Of a stretch of DNA of 64,000 nucleotides, positions 57,400 to 64,000 are shown piece by piece. The DNA comes from Arthrobacter sp. zg-Y769 (GTDB lineage Bacteria > Actinomycetota > Actinomycetes > Actinomycetales > Micrococcaceae): the NCBI RefSeq assembly GCF_020907405.1, contig NZ_JAJJOE010000003.1, forward strand, positions 62,001 to 126,000, given 5' to 3'. The notes beneath the pieces were generated by a model. It had not been told where the DNA came from. It saw only the letters and a list, made by a program, of their open reading frames with translations, and did not search any database. The position numbers and the translations under genes were made by a program. The stretch's first letter is position 1, and every line of letters begins with the position of its first letter.

Positions 57400-58221
57400 A
57401 TGACCGGATCAGGCTCCCGCCCCGGGCCGGCTATGGATGCGCTTGCCGCCGCCGCGGCAGCAGGTGGTGGCCTACTCCTGCTGTGGTGCGGAACCCGGAT
57501 GCTCCCGGGCGCCATGGCAGCGGGCACGGCAGTGTTCTCCCCGGATTCGTTCTCCGAAGCTACGCTTTCCCTGGCTACGCTGACGCAGGTTGCCGGATTC
57601 TGCGCGGCGGCGGCAGGCGTGCTGCTCACGCTCTGGTGGGTACTGGGCTTTTGCTTCGCGCTATCCGGCTGCCTCCTGCACCGCTTCGGCTTCCGCACAG
57701 CGGGCCGGCGGGCGCTGTCCCTGGCGCCGGGACCGCTGCGCCGCCTGGCCTCGGCCGCACTGGGGATGTCGCTGGCGGCCGGCGGCACGCTGGGCGCAGC
57801 GCCTGTCGCACTCGGAGCAGCCGTCCCGGCGGCAGCTTCATCCGGCACTGCACTGTCGGATACTGCACTGCCGGATACTGCACTGTCCGGTACCGCGCCC
57901 GCCAAACCTGCGTCTTCCGAGACCGCCGGTCCGGGGGCCGCAGATTCGGCGGAGTCCGTCTCTCCCCTTTGGCGCCCTTCTCCCCCGCGGCCTGCCGCCG
58001 GCGGGCTACTCACCGGTGTGCCCCGGCCCAATGAGCGCGAGGTCGTGGTTGCCGCGGGCGACACGCTGTGGTCGCTGGCGGCTTCACAGCTGGGCCCGCT
58101 GGCTACGGACGCTGAAACTGCCGCGCTTTGGCCCCGCTGGTACGAACTGAACCGGGAGGTCATCGGGCCGGATCCGGGGCTGATCCACCCGGGCCAGGTC
58201 CTGGCCGTCCCGCCGCCATGA
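57400..58221 (+). CDS. LysM-domain membrane-anchored protein
   Basis: A 273-residue protein. Two N-terminal membrane segments (MDALAAAAAAGGGLLLLWCG and ATLTQVAGFCAAAAGVLLTLW) precede an Ala/Pro/Ser-rich region with five-residue repeats (SGTAL, SDTAL, PDTAL, SGTAP) and a single C-terminal LysM (REVVVAAGDTLWSLAASQLG ... LIHPGQVLAVPPP), which binds N-acetylglucosamine-containing polymer such as peptidoglycan. GGAGA stands five bases before the ATG. It is followed after 79 bases by the Rv3235-family gene. Its role may be in cell-wall attachment or envelope organisation. Confidence 0.82.
   Translation: MTGSGSRPGPAMDALAAAAAAGGGLLLLWCGTRMLPGAMAAGTAVFSPDSFSEATLSLATLTQVAGFCAAAAGVLLTLWWVLGFCFALSGCLLHRFGFRTAGRRALSLAPGPLRRLASAALGMSLAAGGTLGAAPVALGAAVPAAASSGTALSDTALPDTALSGTAPAKPASSETAGPGAADSAESVSPLWRPSPPRPAAGGLLTGVPRPNEREVVVAAGDTLWSLAASQLGPLATDAETAALWPRWYELNREVIGPDPGLIHPGQVLAVPPP
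57841..57900 (+). repeat. Four in-frame 15-bp repeats in the LysM gene
   Basis: Units at 57841, 57856, 57871 and 57886 encode SGTAL, SDTAL, PDTAL and SGTAP. The middle units are nearly identical (GGATACTGCACTG core). As the length is a multiple of three, changes in number keep the frame. Confidence 0.85.
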
Positions 58222-58300
58222 GGACCGGCCGCTCCACGGCCCGCAAGCCACCGGTCCGGCTGCCAAAGCCCGGCCCTTCTGCGCTAGGAAAGGACGCACC

Positions 58301-58870
58301 ATGACCAGCGTGATATTCCTGCCCTCCCCCGATGCCCCGCCTGCACCGCACACGGACGGGGACGCCGGTCCCATCGCCGTCTATGTCGCTCCTTCGCAGG
58401 AGGTGCTTCCGGCGCCCGTTCCGGCGACGCCGCGTGAACGGTGCAACCGGGCAGCCGATCCACCGGCCGCCCCCGTCCCCGGCGCTGCCCGCTGGGCCTC
58501 GGACCCCGAAGACGATGCCCGGGTGAAGGCCATCTGCCAATCCGTGGCGCTGGCCGCGCTGGAAGTCCTGGGCGGCGTCCGTCCGCTCCAGCAGATGGCC
58601 CGCTGGCTGGATCCCGAAAATTATGAACGGCTGCAGCTGCGTGCCAACCTCGTCCGCGGGCTGCAGCAGGCCCCTCAGGGGCGTTCAACACCCGATCCGC
58701 AGCTGCTGCACCGGGGGGTACGCATTCGTTCCTGCCGCCTTTGTCCGGTGTCGGAAGGAGTCTACGAGGCCGCGGTGGTGGCACAGGAACACGAAAGAGC
58801 CCGCGCCGTCGCGCTGAGGGTTCAGCTGCGGCGCGGGCTCTGGAAAGTTACTGCCCTGGAGATCGGATAA
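58301..58870 (+). CDS. Rv3235 family protein
   Basis: A 189-residue protein of an uncharacterised actinobacterial family. The first 65 residues are proline-rich and probably disordered. The conserved part follows: RVKAICQSVALAALEVLGGVRPLQQMARWLDPENYERLQLRA (in pieces: VALAALEVLGGVRPLQQMARW), then VRIRSCRLCPVSEGVYEAAVVAQEHERARAVALR, with two cysteines (SCRLC) and ending in a basic RLRRGLWKVTALE-like segment. Position next to secA is the same as in mycobacteria, where Rv3235 lies close to secA1. Function unknown. Confidence 0.82.
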   Translation: MTSVIFLPSPDAPPAPHTDGDAGPIAVYVAPSQEVLPAPVPATPRERCNRAADPPAAPVPGAARWASDPEDDARVKAICQSVALAALEVLGGVRPLQQMARWLDPENYERLQLRANLVRGLQQAPQGRSTPDPQLLHRGVRIRSCRLCPVSEGVYEAAVVAQEHERARAVALRVQLRRGLWKVTALEIG

Positions 58871-58890
58871 CCGGCCCCGGTATAGCGGGA

Positions 58891-61641
<2,751 letters not shown>

Positions 61642-61730
61642 TGATTTGCTCCCAATCTAGTTGCCGAAATCTGGCGTCCCCAGTCTACGTGAGAGACGTG
61701 CGGTGACGGTCCGTGATTCCCTATTGACCG

Positions 61731-62945
61731 TTATTCCCTGCATACTGCCAGCTTCAGGGCGGGAGCCAGGTCTCCCATGGGTTTGACCATAATCTGCCCC
61801 AGACCCAGCCACTGTGCCATGAGACGCAACTCGGCAGCCAGCTGACGCGCCGTATGCGGCGGTGCCCCGGGATCCGCAAAGGCTGCCTGAACAAGCAGCA
61901 TACCCGCGGCGCGGTCCGCTTTGAGGTCCACTCTGGCGACGAGTTCCTCCCCCAGCAGGAAGGGAAGCACATAGTAGCCGTATCTGCGGGCTTCCGGCGG
62001 TGTGTAGATTTCGATCCGGTAATGGAAGCCGAAGAGCTCCTCGAGCCTCCGCCGCTCGAAGATCAGCGAATCGAACGGACTCAGCAGCGCCTGACCGGAT
62101 ACGGACTTGGGAATCACTGCTTCCGCGTGCAGATACGCCGGCTGCCGCCAGCCGGCCACTTCCACCGGCTCGAGGATGCCCTTGCCTGCCAGGACCTCGG
62201 CGGCGATTGAAGTCTCGCGCTGCTGTAGAAGGAAATAATCGGCAAGTCCCCGAACCGTCGCGATGCCGTGGGCCCGTGCTGCAATCTCGGTCAGGCGCAG
62301 CACTGCCTGCTCGGGATCGGATGGTTCCAGCGCCGCTGCGCCCGCGGGATGGACTGCCGGAGTGGGGGCGTACAGCCGCTCGAACTGCGGCGTCCGCCCG
62401 GCGGAGCCGATCAGGCCGGCGGCAAAAAGGTCCTCCAGGACGCGCTTGGCGGCATTCCAGTTCCAGCCCCAGTCCGAGGTCGTCCGTACCGTGCTGTGCC
62501 CCAGGAGCTCCATTACCTGGCGGGAGGTCAGGGCCTTGCCTGCAGTCTCCAGAAGTTCGAGGATCCGTTGCCGGAGGTCCTCGGCAACAGCCGGCGGCAG
62601 GGAGTGGGCGGTCATCCAGGTACGCCGTTGGACGGCGCGCAGATCCGCAAAGAGTTCGGGCCGGACGAAGCTTGCCTCGTGCGCCCAGTATTCGACCATG
62701 CGACGCGGCCGCCGGGTGGCAAGCCGGTCCAGGAGTTTCCGGTCGTAGGGCCCCAGCCGGGAAAACAGCGGAAGGTAATGGCTGCGGGCAAGCACGTTCA
62801 CGGAGTCGATCTGCAGCAGGCCAAGCCGCTCAAAGGTACGGCCCACCTGCCTTGCGCCAACAAGGCCGGTGGGCCGTACCCGGGCCAGTCCCTGCGCCGC
62901 CAGCGCCGTCCGGCGTGCCTGGCGGAGCGAGAGCTGAGTTTTCAT
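61731..62945 (-). CDS. YcaQ-family winged-helix DNA glycosylase (crosslink repair type)
   Basis: A 404-residue protein of the HTH_42/YcaQ family. The N-terminus has QARRTALAAQGLA and the family motif GLLQIDSVNVLARSHYLPLFSRLG, in which QxD of YcaQ (here QID) carries the residues needed for removing interstrand crosslinks. YWAHEASFVRP follows, then three winged-helix regions and a C-terminal domain. In E. coli, YcaQ opens DNA crosslinks; activity here is inferred from the QxD motif. The ATG is the start of the only sensible frame, and it is divergent from hpf's upstream neighbours. Confidence 0.85.
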   Translation of the reverse strand: MKTQLSLRQARRTALAAQGLARVRPTGLVGARQVGRTFERLGLLQIDSVNVLARSHYLPLFSRLGPYDRKLLDRLATRRPRRMVEYWAHEASFVRPELFADLRAVQRRTWMTAHSLPPAVAEDLRQRILELLETAGKALTSRQVMELLGHSTVRTTSDWGWNWNAAKRVLEDLFAAGLIGSAGRTPQFERLYAPTPAVHPAGAAALEPSDPEQAVLRLTEIAARAHGIATVRGLADYFLLQQRETSIAAEVLAGKGILEPVEVAGWRQPAYLHAEAVIPKSVSGQALLSPFDSLIFERRRLEELFGFHYRIEIYTPPEARRYGYYVLPFLLGEELVARVDLKADRAAGMLLVQAAFADPGAPPHTARQLAAELRLMAQWLGLGQIMVKPMGDLAPALKLAVCRE

Positions 62946-63026
62946 CCCCTTATCCTAGGGGAGCCGTCGGAGTCCAGCGGAACCGTCGGAATCCCACGGC
63001 CCCGGCGGATTTCGCGGGGGCTGCGG

Positions 63027-63758
63027 TCAGGCGGTTGCGCGACCATCCGTCGGGATTTCCGCCGCACGGTAGCCGCGGATTTCCTCCCGCGGTTCTTCCG
63101 TGCCTTCTGCGCACTTGGAGTCCAGGGTAATGACGCCGTAGGTCCAGCCGCGGCGGCGGTAAACCACCGACGGCGCGCCGGTGGCGGAATCCACAAAGAG
63201 GTAGAAGTCGTGGCCGACCAGCTCCATATTGTCCACGGCGTCGTCAAGGCTCATGGGGGCACCCGGGAAAACCTTGCGCCGGATCAATACGGGGCACTCA
63301 CCGGCGGCTTCCTCCGCTTCCGCTTCCGCATCCGCGGCGTCGCTGGCACGTTCCTCAGCGGCTGCGGCCACCTGGGCATACAGCGGCTCGGAAGTACTCA
63401 CGGGACCAAGATCAGCAGTGGCAACCCGGACGGGTACCGGGGCGTGGCGCCCGTGGTGCACCTTGCGCCTGTCGCTTGCCCGGCGCAGCCGTTCCAGCAG
63501 CTTTCCGTACGCGAGGTCGAACGCCGCGAACTTGTCTCCGGACGTTGCCTCGGCACGGACTACAGGCCCGCGTCCGGTGACCGTGATTTCCACGGTGAGG
63601 GCGCTGTCTGCGTCCCGGACGTTACCCTGCTTCGTGACCCTGGCCTCCACCCGCTGGACCTTGTCGCCGAGCGCCTCCACTTTGCCGATTTTCTCTTCGG
63701 CGTACTCGCGGAACCGGTCTGATACTGCAACGTTACGTCCGCTGATCATGAATTCCAT
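63027..63758 (-). CDS. hpf: Ribosome hibernation promoting factor, long form
   Basis: A 243-residue factor that pairs idle 70S ribosomes into 100S dimers. The N-terminal S30AE domain (MEFMISGRNVAVSDRFREYAEEKIGKVEALGDKVQRVEARV region) binds the decoding groove; a charged, Glu/Ala-rich linker (about 130-175) follows; the C-terminal dimerisation domain reads RRKVFPGAPMSLDDAVDNMELVGHDFYLFVD. The ATG at 63758 has GGAGGG five bases upstream; an open frame to 63791 is not used. It is near secA as in other Actinobacteria. Confidence 0.95.
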   Translation of the reverse strand: MEFMISGRNVAVSDRFREYAEEKIGKVEALGDKVQRVEARVTKQGNVRDADSALTVEITVTGRGPVVRAEATSGDKFAAFDLAYGKLLERLRRASDRRKVHHGRHAPVPVRVATADLGPVSTSEPLYAQVAAAAEERASDAADAEAEAEEAAGECPVLIRRKVFPGAPMSLDDAVDNMELVGHDFYLFVDSATGAPSVVYRRRGWTYGVITLDSKCAEGTEEPREEIRGYRAAEIPTDGRATA

Positions 63759-64000
63759 GGTGCCCTCCAATAGATTTCGGTGACACAACAACGGCCGCTG
63801 TCAGTTTCCTTCGCGACCGTTGCCGCAGGATAACCCCGCTACTTGAAGCTATCCATACTCAACACGTTAGAACACCGCCGAGCTTTATTCACGTCTCGGG
63901 ATTCCGTTTCCAGGAACGATGGAACGCGCCCCCGGAACAGCACGGTAAGTGAGAGTTGTGTTACGTCCCGGGGCTGGTGTGGCTGCAATAACGGCTGCCC
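63759..64000. other. Upstream region of hpf, no gene seen
   Basis: The last 242 bases show no ORF with a ribosome binding site, no tRNA and no convincing promoter pair; TATGGATAG and similar AT-rich words near 63850 could hold the hpf -10 box. The region continues past the window. Confidence 0.4.

Noticed and set aside
63840-64000. SigR-type promoter upstream of hpf (GGAAT at 63905-63901 minus strand)
   Set aside because: The GTT element is missing at the required spacing.

Overview
The window is a 64-kb chromosomal piece from a high-G+C actinobacterium, most probably a member of the Micrococcaceae (Arthrobacter-like). The support is indirect but consistent: nearly every high-G+C frame is open, many starts are GTG or TTG, and the gene content is actinobacterial (SigR/RsrA, WhiB1, PdtaS, Rv3235 family, the 24-residue ribosomal protein bL37, a 1.6-kcodon NAD-glutamate dehydrogenase, FtsEX next to prfB and smpB/ssrA). 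No insertion sequence, prophage, CRISPR array or integrase was seen, so this looks like stable core chromosome with some lineage-specific surface loci.

Layout. 1-3.3 kb: end of a peptide ABC importer and a divergent MDR reductase. 3.4-4.7 kb: bL37 and the sigR-rsrA thiol-oxidative-stress module, with a perfect SigR-type promoter in front of sigR. 4.8-9.5 kb: doxX-like, aroA, rsgA, hisN and a methyltransferase, tightly packed. 9.5-14.3 kb: mixed metabolic and hypothetical genes (YbdK-type ligase, GH13 alpha-glucosidase, DUF1269, DUF5997, a uracil-DNA-glycosylase-like protein). 14.5-20.3 kb: ssrA (tmRNA), a small membrane protein, smpB, an M23 peptidase, ftsX, ftsE and prfB, all on the minus strand. 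20.8-25.5 kb: a Tad/Flp-type pilus locus (tadA, tadB, tadC, a small Flp-like protein and TadE-like proteins). 25.6-29.9 kb: a flippase-like membrane protein and a secreted GH25 lysozyme with 55-residue tandem LGFP-type repeats.

30-42.4 kb is a long minus-strand surface-polysaccharide block: UDP-galactopyranose mutase (glf), a GlfT2-like polymerising galactofuranosyltransferase, a Wzm/Wzt-type ABC exporter, a DUF6541 membrane protein, a GT2 with a DUF2304 partner, a GT4, a GlfT1-like GT2, and at the head an O-acyltransferase with an SGNH domain. Read together, the genes would make UDP-Galf, build a galactan on a lipid carrier, export it and decorate it.

42.6-47.8 kb: an isolated EssC-like FHA-FtsK ATPase without visible WXG100 partners, a small membrane protein and whiB1 with a CRP-like site in its promoter region. 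47.8-54.1 kb: pdtaS and the large glutamate dehydrogenase. 54.2-58.9 kb: a CpaE-like ATPase and an SAF-domain protein (likely detached Tad-pilus components), an excisionase-type HTH protein, a hypothetical, a LysM protein and an Rv3235-family protein. 58.9-64 kb: secA, a YcaQ-family protein and long-form hpf.

Most interesting for follow-up: the galactan locus in an apparently non-mycolic-acid organism, the orphan FHA-FtsK protein, the SigR long/short-form arrangement, and the CRP-like site at whiB1. All coordinates and motifs come from reading the sequence; family names come from recalled motif and gene-order knowledge, not from a database search.
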